From NCBI RefSeq assembly GCF_020510565.1, contig NZ_CP075189.1:2154501-2218500 (forward strand): a stretch of 64,000 nt of DNA, in the 5' to 3' direction. The notes under the pieces were generated by a model that searched no databases, was not told the origin of the DNA, and saw only the letters and a list, made by a program, of their open reading frames with translations. This document shows positions 56,459 to 64,000 of this stretch, piece by piece (positions within the stretch are counted from its first letter, which is position 1; each line of letters opens with the position of its first letter). The DNA comes from Ferribacterium limneticum (GTDB lineage: Bacteria; Pseudomonadota; Gammaproteobacteria; Burkholderiales; Rhodocyclaceae). The translations under genes and the position numbers were made by a program.

Positions 56459-57376
56459 TCACATCACTCGCTTTGCTGCTTTGATACGTGGCAGCTCAGG
56501 AGAGGGCTGGGTGATGGTCGCGTCGAACGGGTGATCTTCAAGTTTGAAGACGTCCCGAATCCGCTTTACGTAGCCTTGTGTCTCGGCGTAAGGGGGAATA
56601 CCTGCGTAGCGGTTTACAGCGCCTTCTCCCGCGTTGTAGGCCGCTGCAACCAAAGAAATGTTCCCCTGGAAATAGGCCAATAGCCAGCGCAGATAGGAGA
56701 GGCCGCCGCGAATGTTCTGTTCCGGGTCAAAAGGTTTTTTGACATTGAATCGCTCAGCTGTTTCCGGAATCAACTGCATCAAACCCTGAGCATTCTTTGG
56801 CGAAATGGCGCCCGGGTTGAAATTGGACTCAGCCCGAATGACCGCCATTGCAAGCCTGGGGTAGACGCCATATTCCGGGGCTAGTTTCTGGATCAGATCC
56901 ATCACCTTCCGGTGTTCTGGTGATGCCTTGACAACAATGTCGTGTCCGGCAATGTCATGTTCTGTTGGCGCTGTGAGGCACGTAGGTGGAGTGGCGATGG
57001 GGTCGCCAACCTGTCGTAACATCCGTTGAGCGAGCGCATCCCCCTGTTTCGCAGCCATCGAAAAAAAATAGGCAGCGGTAGTATCATCACGGGAGATTCC
57101 GCGCCCCATGGAGTACATCCACCCAAGATTGTATTGGGCTTCTGAGTCGCCCAGTCGGGCCGCCTCGCAGTAGAGTTCAACGGCTTTTTCAGGATTTCTT
57201 AGTCGGCCGTCGCCATGCTCGAAAGCTTCTGCCTCCATGCGCAACGTGGCGGCTTTTTCCTGCTGATTCACTGAAGGGGCGGCAATTGCCGGTTTGCATG
57301 CCAAACCGCCGAAGACAAGCATATAGAGCAGCGCCAAAGAGCTGTGTGTTGACGATAACTTGCCTTGGCGCTGCAT
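56459..57376 (-). CDS. Lytic transglycosylase with Sel1-like repeats
   Basis: 305 aa exported. Signal peptide (about 1-35), two to three Sel1/TPR-like repeats (about 40-115: ELYCEAARLGDSEAQYNLGWMYSMGRG), then SLT domain with Glu183 in IRAESNFNPGAISPKNAQGL, ERFNVKKPFDP, AAYNAGEGAV. ATG at 57376 has GGGAGGAAG at optimal distance. Confidence 0.92.
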   Translation of the reverse strand: MQRQGKLSSTHSSLALLYMLVFGGLACKPAIAAPSVNQQEKAATLRMEAEAFEHGDGRLRNPEKAVELYCEAARLGDSEAQYNLGWMYSMGRGISRDDTTAAYFFSMAAKQGDALAQRMLRQVGDPIATPPTCLTAPTEHDIAGHDIVVKASPEHRKVMDLIQKLAPEYGVYPRLAMAVIRAESNFNPGAISPKNAQGLMQLIPETAERFNVKKPFDPEQNIRGGLSYLRWLLAYFQGNISLVAAAYNAGEGAVNRYAGIPPYAETQGYVKRIRDVFKLEDHPFDATITQPSPELPRIKAAKRVM

Positions 57377-57386
57377 CACTTCCTCC

Positions 57387-58667
57387 CTATAGCCGCCAGA
57401 CCGATATGCCGGTCCCGGCAAACGCGTTCCTGTCCAACATGCTCTTCACGTCTGTCACAATGCCACTCTCTTTCAGTTTAGACATGATTTCGCTAACCGG
57501 AAGTGCTTTGTATTGCTTGTGATTGACGGCCGCAACGATGGCGCCTGCCTTGGGTAACCGGTCCCAGGAAACCAGATTGACGCCATATTCATGTTGCGCC
57601 TCGGCCTTATCTGCAACGGGGTCGTGCACCACGACCTTGGCTCCGTACGATTGGAGCTCACGGATGACATCAATTACTCTGGAGTTGCGTAGATCAGGGC
57701 AATCTTCCTTGAAGGTCAGGCCGAGCACGATGATCGGCTGATCCTTGACGGGGTGTCCAGCGCGAACCAGCATCTTGATAGTCTGCTCGGCCACGAATTT
57801 TCCCATGCCGTCGTTGATACGCCGGCCGGCAAGAATGACTTCGGGGTGATAACCGAGTTTTTGCGCCTTGTGGGTCAGATAGTAGGGGTCCACGCCAATG
57901 CAATGGCCACCAACCAAGCCGGGACGGAATGGTAGAAAATTCCACTTGGTTCCGGCAGCCTGAAGCACTTCGAGCGTATCGATGCCGATTTTGTCGAATA
58001 TGATGGCGAGTTCGTTCATGAGCGCAATGTTTAGGTCCCGTTGGGTGTTCTCGATGACTTTGGCTGCTTCGGCTACCTTGATGTTCGAGGCGGGATAGAC
58101 GCCAGCAGTGATTACGCTGCCGTAGATTTCCTTGACCTTGTCCAGGGTTGCCGGTGTATCGCCGGATACTACTTTGACGATCTTGGTGACGGTACGTTCC
58201 TTGTCGCCCGGATTGATGCGTTCCGGCGAATAGCCGACAAAGAAGTCCTTTTTCCAGGTCTTGCCGGATTCTTTTTCGAGAATCGGGATGCAGACTTCTT
58301 CAGTAGCTCCGGGGTAGACCGTCGATTCATATACCACGATGGCGCCTTGTTTCAGGTTGCGACCCACCGTGGTTGAAGAGCTGACGAGCGGGCTGAAATC
58401 CGGCTGGTGCGCATCGTCCACCGGTGTCGGTACGGCTACGATGATGAAATCTGCCTCACGTAGTGTGCTTGCATCGGTGGAGACGGTGAGTTGTGTCGCC
58501 GCGTTGAGGTCTTCGCTGCTAACTTCTCCCGTCGGGTCGATGTGGCGTTTGTAGCTGTCAATTTTGGCCTGTGAGAGGTCAAAGCCGATCGTCCGGAATT
58601 TCTTGCCGAATTCGACAGCGAGCGGCAACCCGACATATCCCAGACCTACAACAGCAATTGTCGTCAT
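57387..58667 (-). CDS. tviB: Nucleotide-sugar dehydrogenase (UDP-N-acetylhexosamine C6 dehydrogenase, TviB/WbpA-type)
   Basis: 426 aa. GLGYVGLPLAVEF NAD loop, AVPTPVDDAHQPD, ESTVYPGATEEV, catalytic Cys256 in GGHCIGVDPYYL. Oxidises the C6 hydroxyl of UDP-GlcNAc or UDP-GalNAc to a uronic acid; the exact substrate is inferred. Lies between prsT and the lytic transglycosylase, likely one transcript. Confidence 0.9.
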   Translation of the reverse strand: MTTIAVVGLGYVGLPLAVEFGKKFRTIGFDLSQAKIDSYKRHIDPTGEVSSEDLNAATQLTVSTDASTLREADFIIVAVPTPVDDAHQPDFSPLVSSSTTVGRNLKQGAIVVYESTVYPGATEEVCIPILEKESGKTWKKDFFVGYSPERINPGDKERTVTKIVKVVSGDTPATLDKVKEIYGSVITAGVYPASNIKVAEAAKVIENTQRDLNIALMNELAIIFDKIGIDTLEVLQAAGTKWNFLPFRPGLVGGHCIGVDPYYLTHKAQKLGYHPEVILAGRRINDGMGKFVAEQTIKMLVRAGHPVKDQPIIVLGLTFKEDCPDLRNSRVIDVIRELQSYGAKVVVHDPVADKAEAQHEYGVNLVSWDRLPKAGAIVAAVNHKQYKALPVSEIMSKLKESGIVTDVKSMLDRNAFAGTGISVWRL

Positions 58668-58709
58668 GTTGATTCCTGTATCTATCTAAAAATATCTCGA
58701 AATTGAATC

Positions 58710-61484
58710 TCAAAGGGATTTGAGCAACAGGCTGACTTCGCCCTGGCCCGAATATTTGTCCCCCAACTTTGACAGCGCTTCCAGTTCCTTGCGCGCCTCA
58801 TCCTTCTTGCCTGAGGCTATAAGGACCTTGGCCAGATTTAGCTGGATCGCACTTGCCTGAGGTGCGGCTGTTAGAGCTTTGCGGAGTAACTCAACAGCCT
58901 TGGCAGGCTCCCCTTTATCGGCCAGCAACATGGCCAAGGTGTCCATGAATGCCGGTTGATTCGGTGCGAGTTGGTTGGCTTTTTCTGCATACTCGAGTGC
59001 TTTTGGAGACTTCAACTGGCCCGATGCCCAAGCGAGATTGTTAAGGATCAATGCATTATTTGGCTGAAGTTCCAAAGCGGCCTGGTAATGATTCACGGCT
59101 TGGGCAAAATTCCTTTGTCCTGAAGCACGGTCGCCCAGATACACCCGGAAGGCGATATCTTTGGGATGGTCCTTCAGCCAGGCACCGGCCGTCTTGTCTG
59201 CTTCTGCGGAATTTTCAGAAGCAATCAAGGATTCATGAAGCTTGATGGCCAGTTCTGGGGCTGCAACCTGTTTCAGGCCACTTCGGAAAATCTTGATCGC
59301 CTCTGGCCAGACTTTGCCAAAGGCGTGAATGTCCCCTTCCAGTACATAGCCAACTGCTTCCTTGGGACGTTGCTTTTGTACTGTCCGGGCGATTTCGAGC
59401 GCATTCTTCGTGTTCTTGCCTTCCATGGCTATCAGGAGCAGCGCGCGCTGTGCATCGACGATATCGGGCTTGATTTGAAGCGCTTTCTTGAGGTTCTTGA
59501 TTCCATCTTCCTTGTTCTTGTTCGCGAACTGGATTTCGGCCAGGCGGAGCAATGGCGATGGAGAGGCCGGTTGAAGGGAGGCAAGCTTCCCGTAGGTGGT
59601 CTGGGCCTGATTCAAATCGCCAGCAAGTTGCTGAGTGCGGCCTAGTGCATCAAGGATTTCTGGTTTGTCCTGGATGGCGCTGGCTGCCTCATTGGCAGCG
59701 GTCAAGGCCTTCTTATTTTCCTTGAGCTTGAGGTAGTACTGAATCAATGCGAGTCTGGGTGTTGGTTCGCTGGGGGCTGCGCTGATTGCTTTCCCGATCA
59801 GAGAAGAGACTTCGTCAGGTGTGCCGCCGTTGGCAGCCTTGAGTTCAGCCAGTGCGAGCAGCGCTTGCATGTTTTTCGGGTCGGCGCTGATCATAGCCTC
59901 AAAACGCTTGCGTGCATCATTCGGTTTCTTGTCGAGCAGATCCAAGGTGGCCAGGCTGGCCACAGCCGGGAAGAATGTTGGATTTATCGATACTGCCTTC
60001 TCGAAGCTCTGGCGGGCACCTGTTATATCCTTCCTGGCTAGAAGAGCGCGGGCTTTGAGGTTGTGGGTGGCGGGGTTGTTCGGCTGTTTTTTCTCAAGTC
60101 TATCAATTGCCTTCAGGGCCTTGTCAAGTTGGTTGTTACGGAGATGGGCGGCAATAAGAGCGAGGTCGGCCGTTATGCCTTTGTCTACCACTGAAATTTG
60201 CTCGAGTTCCAGATATGCACTTTCGGAGTTGCCTTGGGCCAAATGCGCCAAGGCAAGGGATGTTTTCTTGGCTGCGTTTTCCGGTTCCAGCTTGCTGGCC
60301 TTGGCAAAATATTCGGCAGCCTTGTTCGGTTCTCCCTGTTGCAAATAGGCTTCCCCGGCCAGAGCCAGTAGCGCTGAGTCCTGATCAATTCTTCCAAGGA
60401 CGGGCTGGAGGGTTTCAAGCGCCTTTCCTGAATGTCCTGTGCGCAAGTGACTGGCTACCAGAAGGCGCCTGGCCAGCGGGAGTCCGGGTGCCGACTGGAG
60501 TGCCTTGGCAAGATAGGTTTCTGCCTGAAGGTATGAGCGCAACTGGTATTCGATGGCCCCAGCCATCTGGAGGCTGATCGGGTTGTTGGGGGAAATTCTC
60601 AACAGTTGCTGGGCAGATTCCCGGGCGGCTTTGTAGTCCTTGCGTTGATAGTTGATTTGGGCGTCAAGCAGGTACACTTGCGGATGCTTTTGGGATATTT
60701 TCTTCAATGAATCCAGTTGCTTCGCGGCTTCATCGATCTTGCCTGCCTTGAGGAGCGATCCTACAGCCGCCGAGTGGGCATTGAGAAAACTGGGTTTCGC
60801 GCTTATAGCCCTTTGATATTGCGCCAGCGCACCGGCTGCATCGCCATCGAAGTCAAGAAGGTTGCCCTTGATCAGGAGCGCTTCGGGATTGTTCGGATCT
60901 TTGATCAATAGGGAGTCCAGCTTCGAACGAGCTCCGGCGATGTCTTTGTTTGCGACAGTTTCCCTGATGTCGGCAAGACGGGCGGGTGCGTAATCAGGAC
61001 TTGCGGCAAGCGCTTCAGCAAGCAGATCTCTGGCAACCTCACGTTTTCCCAAAGATGCATATGCAGCACTCAGGGTCGTGTTAAGGGACGCCAGAGATTG
61101 ACCGTTTGTTAGCTTGGTTTTGCCAAACTCATCCACCAGTTTTTGGGCCTTGCCCGTAGCCAGGATGGCACGAGCCAGCAGAGGAACGGTAGCGTCGGGC
61201 GAGTGCTTGAGTTCCAGTGCCTTGCGCAGTTCGACTTCCGCTCCGGCAACGTCACCGCTTTCAAGTAGCGCCGAACCAAGCAGGAAACGAGCCTCGGCAA
61301 GATTGGGGTTTTTTTGCAGCGCATTTTTTAACTGGATAACGGCTGCCTTGGCATCGTTCTTGGCCAGATAGTCCTTGCTGGACAAGATCAGGCTTTCCGG
61401 TGAATCGCCTCCGCAGGCACCCAGCATCAATGTCAGAAGCGCCGTTGCAATAACGGTTGGGAAAAGTGAGCGCGACTTTTTCAT
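58710..61484 (-). CDS. prsT: PEP-CTERM system TPR-repeat lipoprotein PrsT
   Basis: 924 aa. Lipobox LMLGACG with Cys24. About 20 TPR motifs follow throughout. Characteristic of the PrsK/PrsR/PrsT set found with exosortase A-type EPS loci; the role is probably a periplasmic or outer-membrane scaffold. Downstream of prsR by 25 bp. Confidence 0.95.
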   Translation of the reverse strand: MKKSRSLFPTVIATALLTLMLGACGGDSPESLILSSKDYLAKNDAKAAVIQLKNALQKNPNLAEARFLLGSALLESGDVAGAEVELRKALELKHSPDATVPLLARAILATGKAQKLVDEFGKTKLTNGQSLASLNTTLSAAYASLGKREVARDLLAEALAASPDYAPARLADIRETVANKDIAGARSKLDSLLIKDPNNPEALLIKGNLLDFDGDAAGALAQYQRAISAKPSFLNAHSAAVGSLLKAGKIDEAAKQLDSLKKISQKHPQVYLLDAQINYQRKDYKAARESAQQLLRISPNNPISLQMAGAIEYQLRSYLQAETYLAKALQSAPGLPLARRLLVASHLRTGHSGKALETLQPVLGRIDQDSALLALAGEAYLQQGEPNKAAEYFAKASKLEPENAAKKTSLALAHLAQGNSESAYLELEQISVVDKGITADLALIAAHLRNNQLDKALKAIDRLEKKQPNNPATHNLKARALLARKDITGARQSFEKAVSINPTFFPAVASLATLDLLDKKPNDARKRFEAMISADPKNMQALLALAELKAANGGTPDEVSSLIGKAISAAPSEPTPRLALIQYYLKLKENKKALTAANEAASAIQDKPEILDALGRTQQLAGDLNQAQTTYGKLASLQPASPSPLLRLAEIQFANKNKEDGIKNLKKALQIKPDIVDAQRALLLIAMEGKNTKNALEIARTVQKQRPKEAVGYVLEGDIHAFGKVWPEAIKIFRSGLKQVAAPELAIKLHESLIASENSAEADKTAGAWLKDHPKDIAFRVYLGDRASGQRNFAQAVNHYQAALELQPNNALILNNLAWASGQLKSPKALEYAEKANQLAPNQPAFMDTLAMLLADKGEPAKAVELLRKALTAAPQASAIQLNLAKVLIASGKKDEARKELEALSKLGDKYSGQGEVSLLLKSL

Positions 61485-61509
61485 GGTTGTCTTCTTCTCT
61501 GGAAACGGG

Positions 61510-62868
61510 TTACTTCAGGCCAAGGCGATGCATCAGGTCGTACAAGGTCGGCCGGCTGATGCCTAGTATTTCGGAGGTTCGCAGGAGATTTCCGTTGGCG
61601 CGGCCAAGTGCAGTGACAATGGCTTGACGCTCGGCTTCATCACGTACTCTGCGCAGATCGATGAATTCGACCTCGCCAGAATCTTCGGTCTCCAGGCCGA
61701 TGTCTTCAAGGGTAATGCGGGATCCATCAGCCATGATTACTGCGCGCTTGATGCAATTTTCCAGTTCGCGAACATTGCCGGGCCAGCGATGAGTCTCTAT
61801 CGCCCGAACGGCTTCCTCACTGAGCGTCATACTGCCTCTCTTTTGCTCGTTCGCGAAGCAGTGCGCGAAGGCATGAGCCATAAGCGCAGGATCCCCCCTG
61901 CGTTCGCGTAATGGGGGAATCTGGACAACTATTTCTGCGAGCCGGTAATACAGATCCTCACGGAAGGTGCCATTGCTGATATGTGTTTTCAGATCCTGAT
62001 GGGTAGCGCAGACAATGCGTACGTCCACCGGGATCTCGGCACGTCCACCGAGGCGTTCAATGACGCGCTCCTGAAGAAAACGTAACAGCTTAGCCTGAAG
62101 CGGCATGGGTAGGTCGCCGATTTCATCGAGCATCAAAGTGCCGCCATTGGCGGTTTCGATTTTTCCGGGGGTCGTTTTTGCCGCGCCCGTAAACGCGCCC
62201 TTCTCGTAGCCGAAAAGCTCACTTTCCAGCAGATTATCCGGAATGGCGGCGCAATTGATGGCCACAAAACGCTCATTGCTGCGCGGCGAAGATTCATGCA
62301 GGCCCCGTGCCAGCAATTCCTTGCCGGTTCCGCTTTCGCCGAGGAGCAGCACTGTTGCATTGCTGCTGGCTACCTTTTCTATGGTCCGGCAAATCTTTTG
62401 CATACCGGCATCACGCGTTAGCAGGCCGGCCAGTGCTGGTGGATGTTGAGTTGCCAGCAGTCGACGATTTTCCTGCTGCAGATCATGGAGTCGAAAGGCG
62501 CGATCAATGGTCAGCGCGAGCAATTCCGGCTCGAAGGGCTTGGCAAAAAAATCATAGGCGCCAAGGGCAATCGCGCGTAGCGCGTTGGCTCTGTCATTCT
62601 GTCCGGTGAGAACGATGACCTTGGTGTCGGGAGCGGTGGCCAGAATCTGCTCCAGCAACCGGAAACCTTCTGAAACGGAGTCTGCATCCGGCGGCAGGCC
62701 CAGGTCCATGGTGACGACGGCAGGGCAGTGACGGTGTATTTGTGTCAGTGCGCTTTCACGGTCTGCTGCGGTCAACGTCTCAAACTGGTCAAAAGACCAG
62801 CGGAGTTGCTTTTGCAACGCGAGATCGTCTTCAACAATGAGAAGGGAGCGTGTTTTTTCCGTACTCAT
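61510..62868 (-). CDS. prsR: PEP-CTERM-box response regulator PrsR (sigma-54 activator)
   Basis: 452 aa. Receiver domain with phospho-acceptor Asp55 (VTMDLGLPPD), AAA+ sigma-54 interaction domain (GESGTGKELLARG; GAFTGA) and a Fis-type HTH at the C-terminus. Overlaps prsK stop by 4 nt. Confidence 0.95.
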   Translation of the reverse strand: MSTEKTRSLLIVEDDLALQKQLRWSFDQFETLTAADRESALTQIHRHCPAVVTMDLGLPPDADSVSEGFRLLEQILATAPDTKVIVLTGQNDRANALRAIALGAYDFFAKPFEPELLALTIDRAFRLHDLQQENRRLLATQHPPALAGLLTRDAGMQKICRTIEKVASSNATVLLLGESGTGKELLARGLHESSPRSNERFVAINCAAIPDNLLESELFGYEKGAFTGAAKTTPGKIETANGGTLMLDEIGDLPMPLQAKLLRFLQERVIERLGGRAEIPVDVRIVCATHQDLKTHISNGTFREDLYYRLAEIVVQIPPLRERRGDPALMAHAFAHCFANEQKRGSMTLSEEAVRAIETHRWPGNVRELENCIKRAVIMADGSRITLEDIGLETEDSGEVEFIDLRRVRDEAERQAIVTALGRANGNLLRTSEILGISRPTLYDLMHRLGLK

Positions 62869-64000
62869 GCGGCTTCCTGCTCGCGAAGATCGGATTCGGT
62901 GCGAATGACGAAAAGCGGGAGCGTGACGGTAATGCGCGTTCCTTTGCCCGGTTCGCTATCGACCTGCATGTCGCCACCCAACTCTCGGATGTATTGCGCA
63001 CTTTCGTAGGCGCCTATTCCCATGCCTGCATCCTTGGTGCTCTGGAAGGGCTTGAAGAGGCGGTCGCGGATGAACTCCTGAGTCATCCCATGCCCATTGT
63101 CGCCAACTTCAATGGCAGCCTTGTCATTACGGCGTTCGAGCAAAGCCCACACGCGAGCACCTGAGGGTGAGGCATCGATGGCATTTTGGACGAGATGACC
63201 GATGACCCTTTCGAGTCGCTCCTCGTGGCCGCGAGCTATCAATCGATCCTGTACGTATGTTTCGATGGCCCTTCCCTGATTCATTTTGTCCTTTTGAATG
63301 CGCTGGATGACATCTGCAAGATTAACACCACAGATGCCACCCGGGGGAGTAGCGCCTTCCCGCAACTGCATCATGAGCTGGCGCATGCGTTCGACGGCGT
63401 GGTCGACGGTCATCAGCATGTCCTGCTGGAATTCCGGGTTGTCGCTGTGGCGCTCGGCATTTTTGAGCATCAGCGAAAGTTGCGTCACGATATTCTTAAG
63501 GTCGTGAACTACGAAGGCGGACATCTTGTTGAAGGCATCGAATTTGCGCACCTCAAGCAGAGCCTCGGTGGCCTGCATCCGTGCAAGATAACTGGCTGCC
63601 TGGCAACCAGCGGCGCGCAGCAGATCGTTGACTTCCCAATTGACATTGATCGGGGTGCGCGAACTGCCCAGAATGACGAACCCCTGCATTTCGTTCCCGG
63701 CCATCAAGGGAACGATCAGCCATGCGTTCGGCAGGTCGGATAGCCATGCTGGAATCTCCAGATTGTTGTAGCGAGCCGGGTAGCTGCGGTATTCCTCAAG
63801 GTTGACGACCCATCCACTGGCGAAAAGAAATCGGCAGAGCGACGAGTCTTGCGCCTCTTCGTTAATGCATTCCGGAAGATTCCAGCGTGCATTTTGTCGA
63901 TAGATTGCACTGCCGGTTTCCCGAAGCCAAAGGGTGCCGGCGGGACTTTCGACCATGTTGGCCAGACCTCGAATGACCTGTTGCCCCAAGGCTTGCGGCG
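62865..64000 (-). CDS. prsK: PEP-CTERM system histidine kinase PrsK (5' end outside window)
   Basis: Visible 378 residues: a GAF-like region and, at about residue 162 of this fragment, the phospho-acceptor His in SAFVVHDLKNIVTQLSL; HATPase with VGDNGHGM and GIGAYESAQYIRELGG. The frame is open to the edge, so the true start lies beyond 64000. Sensor of the PrsK-PrsR pair. Confidence 0.93.
   Translation of the reverse strand, partial: PQALGQQVIRGLANMVESPAGTLWLRETGSAIYRQNARWNLPECINEEAQDSSLCRFLFASGWVVNLEEYRSYPARYNNLEIPAWLSDLPNAWLIVPLMAGNEMQGFVILGSSRTPINVNWEVNDLLRAAGCQAASYLARMQATEALLEVRKFDAFNKMSAFVVHDLKNIVTQLSLMLKNAERHSDNPEFQQDMLMTVDHAVERMRQLMMQLREGATPPGGICGVNLADVIQRIQKDKMNQGRAIETYVQDRLIARGHEERLERVIGHLVQNAIDASPSGARVWALLERRNDKAAIEVGDNGHGMTQEFIRDRLFKPFQSTKDAGMGIGAYESAQYIRELGGDMQVDSEPGKGTRITVTLPLFVIRTESDLREQEAA

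Noticed and set aside
52263..64000. Possible integrated island with att sites at tRNA-Arg
   Set aside because: No integrase gene and no duplicated tRNA 3' end were seen; only the low GC of the cassette supports it.

Overview
The window looks like a chromosome segment of a moderately GC-rich betaproteobacterium, most likely Rhodocyclaceae (Dechloromonas/Azonexus-like). The reasons are the XrtB exosortase/Eps exopolysaccharide locus with an EpsA regulator, the PrsK/PrsR/PrsT PEP-CTERM genes, and the housekeeping orders gcvT-gcvH-gcvP and rimP-nusA-infB-rbfA-truB-rpsO-pnp. The species assignment is inference.

Layout. (1) 1-30.0 kb is an exopolysaccharide and PEP-CTERM locus: the end of epsF, epsG, exosortase B and epsI; then a lower-GC variable block with a flippase, a pyruvyl transferase plus nitroreductase pair, a Wzy-like polymerase, four glycosyltransferases, a secreted glycosidase-like protein and an acyltransferase; galE; a Fic protein; rmlB-rmlD-rmlA-rmlC; a vapBC toxin-antitoxin pair; manC; a PEP-CTERM protein; a nucleotidyltransferase; a VanZ-like protein; the LuxR-type regulator epsA (minus strand); a polyprenyl glycosylphosphotransferase; and a lytic transglycosylase. 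(2) 30.2-36.7 kb has a DnaJ-like protein, a hypothetical gene and the glycine cleavage operon (minus strand), led by a tandem glycine riboswitch whose two aptamers are separated by a long self-complementary insert. (3) 36.8-52.3 kb is housekeeping: a PHP phosphatase, a TsaC/YciO protein, an M50 protease, trpS, scpAB, rluB, the rimP-nusA-infB-rbfA-truB-rpsO-pnp block, dksA, tRNA-Pro and tRNA-Arg. (4) 52.6-55.7 kb is a compact four-gene cassette: a Tat-signal protein, a PqqD-like protein, an HprK-related kinase and a nucleotidyltransferase of the poorly understood HPr-rel-A system. (5) 55.7-64 kb, minus strand, has a decayed secreted serine protease, a Sel1-repeat lytic transglycosylase, a nucleotide-sugar dehydrogenase and prsT-prsR-prsK.

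How it fits together: the glycosylphosphotransferase would start a lipid-linked repeat unit, the glycosyltransferases use dTDP-rhamnose, GDP-mannose and UDP-hexoses made by rml, manC and galE, flippase and polymerase export and polymerise it, and EpsF/EpsG set chain length. XrtB would process PEP-CTERM cargo such as the small protein at 24.8 kb. EpsA and PrsK/PrsR are the likely regulators.

The most unusual structural signal is a dispersed repeat of about 40 bp with core CCGGTTGACCGTAGCAAT. I find eight clear copies and three diverged ones; seven lie inside protein-coding genes or a gene remnant, where they are read through in frame. Several are flanked by short inverted repeats whose sequence differs from locus to locus.
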